A stretch of 57,973 nucleotides of DNA from Nemertoderma westbladi (Eukaryota > Xenacoelomorpha > Nemertodermatida > Nemertodermatidae). The stretch lies in NCBI GenBank assembly GCA_032718475.1, contig JAUCBJ010006641.1:1-57973 (forward strand). Direction: 5' to 3'. A program made the position numbers and the translations under genes. Shown here piece after piece: positions 1-10,890 of the stretch. How positions within the stretch are numbered: the first letter of the stretch is position 1; the number at the start of each line of letters is the position of its first letter. The notes under the pieces are model-generated. The model searched no databases, was not told where the DNA came from, and saw nothing but the letters and a program-made list of their open reading frames with translations.

Positions 1-592
1 CAATATTTATTTATCCATTAATTTCACTTTTTTTTACGAAATCAATTAATTCTTGACTTCATCCCCCCCCCCCCCCCCCCCATCCCAGTTGTTGCTGACC
101 AATAAGAACTCAAGGATTGTTATATTGCCTTAGCCCCACCGCTATAGACGATACAGAGAGTTAAACTTATGAAATCATAATAAACAACATTCATTGTGTT
201 GGAGAGATTAATTTACGGTCTGGATTCAATTCAATTACAAGTCGCTTATAAGAAAGTTTGATGTTCTGGATATGACGACGGCCGTTTAATAAAACTGTTG
301 TAGAGGTTCCGATAATATTTCTAGCTCTTAGTTTTGGGAACTATTTATAAATTATATTGTGTAAATTATATAAATTATACGCGATATAAATATGTTTTAA
401 AACTATAAGTTAAGATACTATTACTATTAGTTTGTACTAATTAATTGATCTATCTGAATTATTGTTAATATTTTTTTAGGACAGACTACATTGAACGCCG
501 CATGATGATGAACAACGCCGCTAATACTCCACACACTGCCTAGGGATTGGTTTCTACCATGTTGAAAAATCAATGTGTATTGGTCACTCGCG
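1..592. other. Left flank of copy A, no gene seen
   Basis: AT-rich sequence shared with 12968-13568. It contains a 19-base C run at 63-81; the copy B equivalent at 13028-13048 has 21. A short stretch after a T-rich tract and AG (about 480-560; 13455-13540 in copy B) looks exon-like, but its reading frame is not kept between copies. No protein-coding claim is made. Confidence 0.6.
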
Positions 593-1392
593 ATATCAAA
601 AAACGTTGTGTTTGAACCCAAATATCGCGAGAACTACAAATCATATGTAAAAACGGTTACTTTATTTGGAATCTGCTGTTAATTTAACACTAAAAGAAGT
701 ATCACAAGTGAACTTTTCTCTATATGTTACAGAAACGGACTGGGAATAGTTATGTCTGCTTTTGCAAGAAAATATAACTTAAATCTCATAAAATATCAAA
801 AAACGTTGTGTTTGAACCCAAATATCGCAAGAACTACAAATCATATGTAAAAACGGTTACTGTATTTGGAATCTGCTGTTGATTTAACACTAAAATAAGT
901 ATCACAAGTGAACTTTTCTCTAAATGTTACAGAAACGGACTCAGAAAAGTTATTTATGCTTTTTCAAGAAAAAATACCTAAAATCTCATAAAATATCAAA
1001 AAACGTTGTGGTTGAACCCAAATATCGCGAGAACTACAAATCATATGTAAAAACGGTTACTTTATTTGGAATCTGCTGTTAATTTAACACTAAAATAAGT
1101 ATCACAAGTGAACTTTGCTGTAAATGTTACAGAAACGGACTGGGAATAGTTATGTCTGCTTTTGCAAGAAAATATAACTTAAATCTCCTAAAATATCAAA
1201 AAAACGTTGTGTTTGAACCCAAATATCGCGAGAACTACAAATCATATGTAAAAACGCTTGCTGTATTTGGAATCTGCTGTTAATTTAACACTAAAATAAG
1301 TATCACAAGTAAACTTTTCTCTAAATGTTACAGAAACGGACTTAGAAAAGTTATGTTCACTTTTTCATAAAAAAATACCTTAAATCTCACAA
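593..1392 (+). repeat. 200-bp tandem repeat, four copies
   Basis: Unit starts fall at 593, 793, 993 and 1193, exactly 200 bp apart. Each begins ATATCAAAAAACGTTGTG and continues through an AT-rich body with no ORF. Copies differ by a few per cent. The array runs straight into the CCGGA satellite. The corresponding place in copy B (after 13568) has unrelated AT-rich sequence, so the array arose or was lost after the duplication. Confidence 0.92.
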
Positions 1393-4300
1393 AATACCGG
1401 ATGCCCGGGCGTTAGAATGCCCGGAAATCCAAATATCCGGCAAAATGCCCGGATTTCCGGGCAAAATGCCCGGATTTCCGGGCAAAGTTGTCCAAAATAC
1501 TGTCCGGAATTCTGTAAATCCGGGTGTCCATTACACTTGTCTGTCCGACTATTTGTCCGTTCCAAAGTCGCCCGGATGCCCGGGCGTTAGAATGCCCGGA
1601 AATCCAAAAATCCGGCAAAATGCCCGGATTTCCGGGCAAAGTTGTCCAAAATACTGTCCGGAATTCTGTAAATCCGGGTGTCCATTACACTTGTCTGTCC
1701 GACTATTTGTCCGTTCCAAAGTCGCCCGGATGCCCGGGCGTTAGAATGCCCGGAAATCCAAAAATCCGGCAAAATGCCCGGATTTCCGGGCAAAGTTGTC
1801 CAAAATACTGTCCGGAATTCTGTAAATCCGGGCGCAAATTCGACTATGTGTCCGTTCCAAAGTCGCCCGGAAGTCCGGACGCCCGGGCGTTAGAATGCCC
1901 GGAAATCCAATATCCGGCAAAATGCCCGGATTTCCGGGCAAAATGCCCGGATTTCCGGGCAAATTGCCCGGATTTCCAGGCAAAATGCCTGGATTTCCGG
2001 GCAAAATGCCCGGATTTCCGGGCAAAGTTGTCCAAAATACTGTCCGGAATTCTGTAAATCCGGGCGTCCATTACACTTGTCTGTCCGACTATTTGGCCGT
2101 TCCAAAGTCGCCCGGATGCCCAGGCGTTAGAATGCCCCGAATTCCAAAAATCCGGCAAAATGCCCGGATTTCCGGGCAAAATGCCCGGATTTCCGGGCAA
2201 AATGCCCGGATTTCCGGGCAAAATGCCCGGATTTCCGGGCAAAATGCCTGGATTTCCGGGAAAAGTTGTCCAAAATACTGCCCGGAAATCTGTAAATCCG
2301 GGCATCCATTTAAATTGTCTGTCCGACTATTTGTCCGTTCCAAAGTCGCCCGGAAGTCCGGACGCCCGGGCACTGGAATGCCCGGAAATCAAAAAATCCG
2401 GCAAAATGTCCGGATTTCCGGGCAAATTTGTCCAAAATACTGCCCGGAATTCTGTTAATCTGGGCATCCATTTAACTTGTCTGTCCGACTATTTGTCCGT
2501 TCTAAAGTCGCCCGGATGTCCGGAAGCCCGGGCTTTAGAATGCCCGGAAATCCAAATATCCGGCAAAATGCCCGGATTTCCGGGCAAATTTGTCCAAAAT
2601 ACTGCCCGGAAATCTGTAAATCCGGGCATCCATTTAAATTGTCTGTCCGACTATTTGTCCGTTCCAAAGTCGCCCGGAAGTCCGGACGCCCGGGCACTGG
2701 AATGCCCGGAAATCAAAAAATCCGGCAAAATGTCCGGATTTCCGGGCAAATTTGTCCAAAATACTGCCGGAATTCTGTTAATCTGGGCATCCATTTAACT
2801 TGTCTGTCCGACTATTTGTCCGTTATAAAGTCGCCCGGATGTCCGGACGCCCGGGTGTTAGAATGCCTGGAAATCCAAATATCCGGCAAAATGCCCGGAT
2901 TTCCGGGCAAATTTGTCCAAAATTCTGTCCGGAATTCTGTAATTCCGGGCGTCCATTAAACTTGTCTGTCCGACTATTTGTCCGTTCCAAAGTCGCCCGG
3001 ATGCCCGGGCGTTAGAATGCCCGGAAATCCAAATATCCGGCAAAATGCCCGGATTTCCGGGCAAAATGCCCGGATTTCCGGGCAAAGTTGTCCAAAATAC
3101 TGTTCGGAATTCTGTAAATTTGGGCGTCCATTACACTTGTCTGTCCGACTATTTGTCCGTTCCAAAGTCGCCCGGATGCCCGGGCGTTAGAATACCCGGA
3201 AATCCAAAAATCCGGCAAAATGCCCGGATTTCCGGGCAAAGTTGTCCAAAATACAGTCCGGAATTCTGTAATTCCGGGCGTCCATTAAACTTGTGTGTCC
3301 GACTATTTGTCCGTTCCAAAGTCGCCCGGATGCCCGGGCGTTAGAATGCCCGGAAATCCAAATATCCGGCAAAATGCCCGGATTTCCGGGAAAAGTTGTC
3401 CAAAATACTGTCCGGAATTCTATAAATCCGGGCGTCCATTAAACTTGTCTGTCCGACTATTTGTCCGTTCCAAAGTCGCCCGGATGCCCGGGCGTTAGAA
3501 TGCCCGGAAATCCAAAAATCCGGCAAAATGCACGGATTTCCGGGCAAATTTGTCCAAAATACTGTCAGGAATTTTGTAAATCCGGGCGTCCATTAAACTT
3601 ATCTGTCCAACTATTTGTCCGTTCCAAAGTCGCCTAGATGCCCGGGCGTTAGAATGCCCGGAAATCCAAATATCCGGCAAAATGCCCGGATTTCCGGGCA
3701 AAATGCCCGGATTTCCGGGCAAAATGCCCGGATTTCCGGGCAAAGTTGTCCAAAATACTGTCCGGAATTCTGTAAATCCGGGCGTCCATTACACTTGTCT
3801 GTCCGACTATTTGTCCGTTCCAAAGTCGCCCGGATGCCCGGGCGTTAGAATGCCCGGAAATCCAAAAATCCGGCAAAATGCCCGGATTTCCGGGCAAATT
3901 TGTCCAAAATACTGTCAGGAATTTTGTAAATCCGGGCGTCCATTAAACTTGTCTGTCCAACTATTTGTCCGTTCCAAAGTCGCCCAGATGCCCGGGCGTT
4001 AGAATGCCCGGAAATCCAAAAATCCGGCAAAATGCCCGGATTTCCGGGCAAAATGCCCGGATTTCCGGGCAAAATTCCCGGATTTCCGGGAAAAGTTGTC
4101 CAAAATACTGTCCGGAATTCTATAAATCCGGGCGTCCATTACACTGGTCTGTCCGACTATTTGGCCGTTCCAAAGTCGCCCGGATGCCCGGGCGTTAGAA
4201 TGCCCCGAATTCCAAAAATCCGGCAAAATGCCCGGATTTCCGGGCAAAGTTGTCCAAAATACTGTCCGGAATTCTGTAAATCCGGGCGTCCATTACACTT

Positions 4301-5760
4301 GTCTGTCCGACTATTTGTCCGTTCCAAAGTCGCCCGGATGCCCGGGCGTTAGAATGCCCGGAAATCCTAAAATCCGGCAAAATGCCCGGATTTCCGAGCA
4401 AAGTTGTCCAAAATACTGTCCGGAATTCTGTAAATCCGGGCGTCCATTAAACTTGTGTGTCCGACTATTTGTCCGTTCCAAAGTCGCCCAGATGCCCGGG
4501 CGTTAGAATGCCCGGAAATCCAAATATCCGGCAAAATGCCCGGATTTCCGGGCAAAATGCCCGGATTTCCGGGCAAAATGCCCGGATTTCCGGGCAAAGT
4601 TGTCCAAAATACTGTCCGGAATTCTGTAATTCCGGGCGTCCATTAAACTTGTGTGTCCGACTATTTGTCCGTTCCAAAGTCGCCCGGATGCCCGGGCGTT
4701 AGAATGCCCGGAAATCCAAATATCCGGCAAAATGCCCGGATTTCCGGGCAAAGTTGTCCAAAATACTGTCCGGAATTCTGTAAATCCGGGCGTCCATTAC
4801 ACTTGTCTGTCCGATTATTTGTCCGTTCCAAAGTCGCCCGAATGCCCGGGCGTTAGAATGCCCGGAAATCCAAAAATCCGGCAAAATGCCCGGATTTCCG
4901 GGCAAAGTTGTCCAAAATACTGTCCGGAATTCTGTAATTCCGGGCGTCCATTAAACTTGTCTGTCCGACTATTTGTCCGTTCCAAAGTCGCCCGGATGCC
5001 CGGGCGTTAGAATGCCCGGAAATCCAAATATCCGGCAAAATGCCCGGATTTCCAGGCAAAGTTGTCCAAAATACTGTCCGGAATTCTGTAATTCCGAGCG
5101 TCCATTAAACTTGTCTGTCCGACTATTTGTCCGTTCCAAAGTCGCCCGGATGCCCGGGCGTTAGAATGCCCGGAAATCCATATATCCGGCAAAATGCCCG
5201 GATTTCCGGGCAAAGTTGTCCAAAATACTGTCCGGAATTCTGTAAATCCGGGCGTAAATTCCACTATGTGTCCGTTCCAAAGTCGCCCGGAAGTCCGGAC
5301 GCCCGGGCACTGGAATGCCCGGACATCCAAAAATCCGGCAAATTTTCCGGATTTCCGGGCAAATTTGTCCAAAATACTGCCCGGAATTCCGTAAATCTGG
5401 GCGTCCATTCAACTTGTCTGTTCGACTATTTGTCCGTTCTAAATTCGCCCGGAAGTCCGGACGCCCGGGCACTGGAATGCCCGGACATCCAAAAATCCGG
5501 GAAAATTGTCCGGATTTCCGGGCAAATTGTCCAGATTTCCGGGCAAATTTGTCCAAAATACTGCCCGGAATTCCGTAAATCCGGGCGTCCATTAAACTTT
5601 TCTGTCCGAAAATTTGACCGTTCCAAAGTCACCCGGATTTCCGGATGCCCGGGCACTAGAATGCCCGGACATCCAAAAATCCGGCAAATTTTCCGGATTT
5701 CCGGGCAAAACTGTCCAAAATACTGTCCGGAATTCTGTAAATCCGGGCGTCCATTAATCT
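1393..5760 (+). repeat. CCGGA satellite, copy A (154-bp monomer with 21-bp sub-repeats)
   Basis: About 25 tandem monomers of 154 bp; the motif TTCCAAAGTCGCCCGG recurs at that spacing, for example 1561 and 1715. Many monomers are lengthened by extra 21-bp steps built on GCCCGGATTTCCGGGC, a self-complementary hairpin with a 7-bp stem. The array is very CpG-rich in an otherwise AT-rich region. Long ORFs in several frames, with collagen-like MPGFPGK repeats, result from stop-free repeats, not from genes. Confidence 0.95.
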
Positions 5761-5776
5761 TGTTATATTGATTATA

Positions 5777-6275
5777 TTGAAACCAATAACCAATACCAAT
5801 ACCAATACCAATAACCGATATTGATATCAATAACCAATATCGATACCAATACCAATACCAATACCAATACCAACACCAATACCAATACCAATACCAATAC
5901 CAATACCAATACCAATACCAATACCAATACCAATACCAATACCAATACCAATACCAATACCAATACCAATACCAATACCAATACCAATACCAATATCAAT
6001 ACCAATACCAATATTGATATCAATAACCTATATCGATACCAATACCAATAACCGATATTGATATTGATATCGATATTGAAACCAATAACCAATACCAATA
6101 CCAATATTGAAATCAATAACCAATATCGATACCAATACCAATAACCGATATAATCGATATTGAAACCAATAACCAATACCAATACCAATACCAATATTGA
6201 AATCAATAACCAATATCGATACCAATACCAATAACCGATATTGATATTGATATCGACATTGAAACCAATGGCATT
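5777..6275 (+). repeat. (ACCAAT)n hexanucleotide satellite
   Basis: Nearly pure ACCAAT repeats from about 5840 to 5995, flanked by degenerate copies broken by ATTGATATC/GATATCAAT palindromes. It starts just after the CCGGA array. The same locus in copy B is mainly ACAAGT repeats with only a short ACCAAT/ATCGATA remnant at its right edge (21825-21860). Confidence 0.95.
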
Positions 6276-7011
6276 GCATAACACAGCATATATAATAATA
6301 AATTTCGAATAAGGTTATTCTTCATACTGATTCTTAGTTCTTTATATAAATAGAAAGATCAATTTACAGTGAATCTAAAGAACTTTAAATCAGCATTTTT
6401 CATCCACGAGAACCCAAGATACAGCTATCACAATATACCCACGTCCCACACTATGCATTATCTTCTAAGAAATAATATCCCCTCCCTCCTTCCCCTTATT
6501 AATTAATTGTACAATAGGAATAGTGTTTTACACCACCATGCGGCACAGTACGAATTGACTTCGGACGCTAGAGGCAGCAGAGAAAGACGGCCGGGGGGGG
6601 GGATGCCGCTAGAGACATTATTAATTTAAATGCTAAGGACTGGCCCTTACCATGGTATTGTCATAGTTACTCCATGTTATTCTATGGCGCGTTATTGCAA
6701 AAAAAACATAATGTCGATTCAGCTATGCCCATTGGCTGACTTACACTCATTTTTAAAAGACACTTTCACAAAAATGTCTTTCATTTTCAAAAATGTCTTT
6801 CTCACATTTCTTGAGTAAGTAATCTACAAAAATTATTAACTTCAATTCCAAAACATTTCTGCTGTTAATTAAGTGAAAATATCAAGCATTTATTTACGTT
6901 ATCTTCTTATGCTTTTTTTCACCTAAATAACAGCTTAAAAGAGAGAATTACCTCATCTTTCAGAACCTCAAAGCGGGAATTAAGACGAAAATCTCATACA
7001 GTTACTATAGT
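6276..7011. other. Unique stretch between hexamer satellite and transposon, no gene seen
   Basis: AT-rich sequence shared with 21855-22693. It holds a G-rich tract (6593-6602). A short open frame at 6630-6818 is matched in copy B only with changed upstream reading, and I see no recognisable domain. I do not call a gene. Confidence 0.55.
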
Positions 7012-7566
7012 TTAAGGGGGGGGTACACCCCCCAATACCAACATTTTTATAATGTTATATATCTTCAAAAATATAGGCGGCACGCCATACCTCTATATAT
7101 CATCGGATAGAGGAATAAAAACTGGTTTTAACTGAAATAAAAAAAATCAACAATTTTGGCCGCTAGGGGGCGCCACAGCAATAATCACAAAAATAGAGAT
7201 ACATTTTTTGAAACGAAATTTCTCCACCAATTCCCAATATTTTTCAAAAAATTTTTTTGCGCTATAATCACCTTGAGTAACTTTAAAATTCCATAAGAGG
7301 ATTTTTTGATATCTGCTCTAGGTCGCAGTACACGTGTATATTAATAAATTTTTAGGTGTTGTAGGAGCTCCAAGTACCATAAAAGACGAAATAGGCCAAA
7401 TTTTAAAAATTCCTCTTATGGAAAGTTGCGTCTCCGTGGGACCTTTCAGGGAAAAAAAAAATTTTTAAATTTCGCCAAGAAATGGCTGAATAAAAGCTAT
7501 TTTAGTGCAAAATTATAAAGTTGAGAAAAACGCAATTAAACTTTCTGGTGTCTATTTCTGTTTTTC

Positions 7567-9018
7567 TGTCTGTCTGTCTGTCAAATTTATGTCTCTAAAT
7601 AAGGAAGCACGCCGCCTCACTAAAATTTTCGTTATGGGGGTTTTCCAGGTCGCTGATTTCATTTCCAATCTCACTTTTTATTTCTGACTTCACATTGTCG
7701 GTCTGTCTGTCTGTCCGTCTTTATGTCAGTTTATAGGTCTATATGTCAAAACATAAGAAAGCACGCAACCTGGCCAAAATTTTTGTTACAGGGGTTTTCC
7801 AGGTCGCCGATTTCATTTCCGATCTCAGTTTTTATTTCTGACTTCACATTGTCGGTTGGTCTGTCTGTCCGTCTTTATGTCAGTTTATAGGTCTATATGT
7901 CAAAACATAAGAAAGCACGCAACCTCGCCAAAATTTTTGTTACAGGGGTTTTCCAGGTCGCCGATTTCATTTCCGATCTCAGTTTTTATTTCTGACTTCA
8001 CATTGTCGGTTGGTCTGTCTGTCCGTCTTTATGTCAGTTTATAGGTCTATATGTCAAAACATAAGAAAGCACGCAACCTCGCCAAAATTTTTGTTACAGG
8101 GGTTTTCCAGGTCGCCGATTTCATTTCCGATCTCAGTTTTTATTTCTGACTTCACATTGTCGGTTGGTCTGTCTGTCCGTCTTTATGTCAGTTTATAGGT
8201 CTATATGTCAAAACATAAGAAAGCACGCAACCTCGCCAAAATTTTTGTTACAGGGGTTTTCCAGGTCGCCGATTTCATTTCCGATCTCAGTTTTTATTTC
8301 TGACTTCACATTGTCGGTTGGTCTGTCTGTCCGTCTTTATGTCAGTTTATAGGTCTATATGTCAAAACATAAGAAAGCACGCAACCTCGCCAAAATTTTT
8401 GTTACAGGGGTTTTCCAGGTCGCCGATTTCATTTCCGATCTCAGTTTTTATTTCTGACTTCACATTGTCGGTTGGTCTGTCTGTCCGTCTTTATGTCAGT
8501 TTATAGGTCTATATGTCAAAACATAAGAAAGCACGCAACCTCGCCAAAATTTTTGTTACAGGGGTTTTCCAGGTCGCCGATTTCATTTCCGATCTCAGTT
8601 TTTATTTCTGACTTCACATTGTCGGTTGGTCTGTCTGTCCGTCTTTATGTCAGTTTATAGGTCTATATGTCAAAACATAAGAAAGCACGCAACCTCGCCA
8701 AAATTTTTGTTACAGGGGTTTTCCAGGTCGCCGATTTCATTTCCGATCTCAGTTTTTATTTCTGACTTCACATTGTCGGTTGGTCTGTCTGTCCGTCTTT
8801 ATGTCAGTTTATAGGTCTATATGTCAAAACATAAGAAAGCACGCAACCTCGCCAAAATTTTTGTTACAGGGGTTTTCCAGGTCGCCGATTTCATTTCCGA
8901 TCTCAGTTTTTATTTCTGACTTCACATTGTCGGTTGGTCTGTCTGTCCGTCTTTATGTCAGTTTACAGGTCTATATGTCAAAACATAAGAAAGCACGCAA
9001 CCTCGCCAAAATTTTCTA
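7567..9018 (+). repeat. 154-bp minisatellite inside the TTAA element
   Basis: One diverged unit (7567-7700) is followed by units starting at 7702, 7856, 8010, 8164, 8318, 8472, 8626, 8780 and 8934, the last cut short near 9016. Spacing is exactly 154 bp and copies are virtually identical. Each holds GTCTGTCTGTCCGTC and a run reading CAGGGGTTTTCCAGGTCGCC. The 62-codon open frames recurring in it are artefacts: 154 is not a multiple of 3 and no domain is visible. Confidence 0.95.
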
Positions 9019-9066
9019 AAAAAAAGATTCTATCAAACATGAAAACTTGGCTGTTTCATTTCGATG

Positions 9067-9107
9067 CATGGCCTTCTAAACATCAATAACTTGTTTAGAA
9101 GGTCATG
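9067..9107. other. Perfect-looking hairpin in the TTAA element
   Basis: The arms CATGGCCTTCTAAACA and TGTTTAGAAGGTCATG pair with one mismatch around a short loop (about 9083-9091). A TTTCGATG direct repeat lies on both sides. It marks the transition from the 154-bp array to the right arm of the transposon. Its function is unknown. Confidence 0.75.
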
Positions 9108-9655
9108 TTTCGATGGAAATTTTCATATTCGATGGAATCTTGGGAGTCTGCATATCTTTCTGTCGGTTGTCTGCCCTACCTATCAAACCTACAGACAGAC
9201 CAACTACATTTCACAAAACATTACAACTGACATTGGAAATGGAATCACTGACTAGGAAAACCCCCATATCGAAAACTTCAGCTAGGTGGTGTATTTTATT
9301 ATAAATTGATGGACAGACTGACACACAAACAGACAGACAGACACACGAACAGACAACCAGGCAGGAAGACAGATAGATGGACTTGATTCCACCAAACATC
9401 AAAACTAACTTCGGAAATGAAGCCAACGCCAATAACAACTGCCAAAACGAAAATATGAGTACGTCATATGGTTTCTTATATATTGTTGGACAGAATGACA
9501 GACATATGAACGGACAAACGGCTATAACTCCAGAACTAAAAGAGATATCGCTAAGCCGTTTTCAGATTTGAAATCCTCATTAAATTCTGCTCTAAGTGAA
9601 ATAAAAAACAAAATTTTGAAAATTTTGACCCAGGGGGGGTGTACCCCCCCCTTAA

Positions 9656-10150
9656 GGGCTAGCCAAGGACCTTTGTCACAGCACTGGTGTCCGCCATTGA
9701 ATTCAATACAAGACATATATCACAGGTCCTTCCTGTAGGACTAATCAACCAACCAATATGTCAATACCCCATTGTTCTCTGTTGAGCTGTTCTCATATCA
9801 TCCCAATCAGGCCTACGTGACCGTAGCGTACTTGTTTCAGTTTGCATTCAGCATGGTGCTCGCGGTATTTATTCAAAGGCAGGGGCCAGACATTCCATAT
9901 AATTACTTTATATTGTGTTGTCAATAACAGTAATACTACAATGTTTTTAGGTTGTTAGGTCGCATTATAATAATTAATGGCCATTCCCAATCGATTATAT
10001 TAAAGTGTTACGGGACCTAGGACGACGCCATCCATTGTTATTACAGGTAAATTTATTATAATAATCCCGTACATAATAATATTCATTAGTATACGTAGCT
10101 AGGCTTACTACAATAATGGTTTAACTTATTATTTTATTTAATTTACTCAG
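9656..10150. other. Intron or upstream sequence of the zinc-finger/SAM gene, copy A
   Basis: Shared with 22697-23191. It contains a possible exon end at about 10043-10048 (ACAG followed by GTAAAT), but the frame that would join the next exon meets a stop a short way upstream, so no exon is called. The stretch ends in a pyrimidine-rich acceptor before 10151. Confidence 0.5.
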
Positions 10151-10360
10151 GTTGTTATATCAGATCAGTGTATGTTCGTGGCTCGGGATTTCAACCACTT
10201 GGTGCGCCACTACCGGAAACACACGGGAATCCCACCGTTCGCCTGCCGCATCTGCACAAAGTCCTTCCAACTTCTCGATTTAGTCTCAACCGGCAAACTA
10301 TTCGGCAACCTGGTCTCCCATAAGTTGGGGAAGTTCGTTGATAAGTTTATGGAACAAGAG
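10151..10360 (+). CDS. Zinc-finger/SAM gene, penultimate exon, copy A (partial gene)
   Basis: A 70-codon exon between a TTTACTCAG acceptor and a GTGAGT donor. It encodes C-x12-H-x3-H, the second half of a C2H2 finger, then the linker HTGIPPF (compare TGEKPF) and a second Cys pair FACRICTKSF that lacks the matching His pair. The end, HKLGKFVDKFMEQE, starts a SAM domain that continues in the next exon in phase 0. The first Cys of the finger would have to come from an upstream exon I cannot identify. Likely a nuclear DNA-binding regulator with a protein-interaction domain. The protein sequence is the same in copy B, which argues for selection or a recent duplication. Whether this copy is transcribed is unknown. 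Confidence 0.75.
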
Positions 10361-10612
10361 GTGAGTTGTTTGGTTATAAATTATTAATTTCATATCAGAG
10401 TAAATATTTATAATCTTTCTTATTACCAACGACCGACTAATTACAAGTTAATGGGCGAAACGTTTTATTGGTTTAACAATAATTGATTTGATTTAATTAA
10501 AAACGAGCAAGTTACAGTGCCGGTCTGGTCTAACCAAAACAATAAACAAAACTTTATTTAACTCTGCGGTGAGTTTGCGCCACGATGACTATAAGAGACA
10601 ACTTTGTTGCAG

Positions 10613-10747
10613 ATCGATCTGGAGATATTTCTAGATATGAGGGAAGAGGATTTAAAGAGTTTGGAGATCAATCGTTTCGGTGACAGGCGTCGTCTACGGA
10701 ACCTAATATTGTATATCGGTAACGAACGGGGAATGGGAACCAATTAG
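10613..10747 (+). CDS. Zinc-finger/SAM gene, last exon, copy A
   Basis: It follows a TTTGTTGCAG acceptor and continues the preceding exon in frame to a TAG at 10745-10747. It encodes the C-terminal half of a SAM domain: IDLEIFLDM, EEDLKSLEI and FGDRRRLRNLI match the usual pattern of helices 3 to 5, where an L..L.EEDL..LGI....GHR..LL..I motif is expected. SAM domains mediate homo- or hetero-oligomerisation. Relative to copy B it has R for T before EEDL (T is usual there) and G for R near the end. The final codons and stop lie inside a 41-bp minisatellite, so the C terminus can change length by slippage. Confidence 0.78.
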   Translation: MDLEIFLDMREEDLKSLEINRFGDRRRLRNLILYIGNERGMGTN

Positions 10748-10890
10748 GGGAAACTCTTGGTAAATAATGGGGAATGAGAACCAATTAGGGGAAACTCTTG
10801 GTAAATAATGGGGAATGGGAACCAATTAGGGGAAACTCTTGGTAACGAATGGGGAATGAGAACCAATTAGGGAAAACTCTTCGATAAATC
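10728..10890 (+). repeat. 41-bp minisatellite across the stop codon, copy A
   Basis: GAATGRGAACC recurs at 10731, 10772, 10813 and 10854, exactly 41 bp apart: four copies here, three in copy B (23761, 23802, 23843). The TAG stop of the SAM exon lies in the first unit. Confidence 0.93.

Larger units (their letters stand above)
7012..9655. mobile_element. TTAA-type (piggyBac-like) non-autonomous DNA transposon
   Basis: A 2636-bp element (7016-9651) bounded by TTAA on both sides (7012-7015 and 9652-9655). Its terminal inverted repeats read GGGGGGGGTACACCCCCC at the left end and the reverse complement at the right (9633-9651). Copy B lacks it: at 22687-22700 the flanks are joined around TGAT where TTAA would be expected. 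No transposase ORF is present. The interior is a 154-bp minisatellite plus CTGT-rich left and ACAG-rich right arms, so it is a passenger element moved in trans. TTAA targets are typical of the piggyBac superfamily, but the G-rich tip is not the usual CCCT form, so family assignment is inference. Confidence 0.82.

Noticed and set aside
1445-5771. Many overlapping collagen-like open frames (MPGFPGK repeats)
   Set aside because: They occur on both strands and in several frames of a 154/21-bp satellite, with no domain, promoter or codon bias.
5821-6284. Telomere interpretation of the hexamer arrays
   Set aside because: ACCAAT and ACAAGT are not known telomere repeats, and both arrays are internal with unique flanks.
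6630-6818. Small ORF present near-identically in copies A and B
   Set aside because: The frame upstream of the shared part differs between copies, there is no domain, and the similarity is explained by the segmental duplication.
7856-9019. Identical 62-codon ORFs repeated every 154 bp
   Set aside because: The unit length is not a multiple of 3, and the peptides reflect CTGTCTGTCCG repeats, not a gene family.
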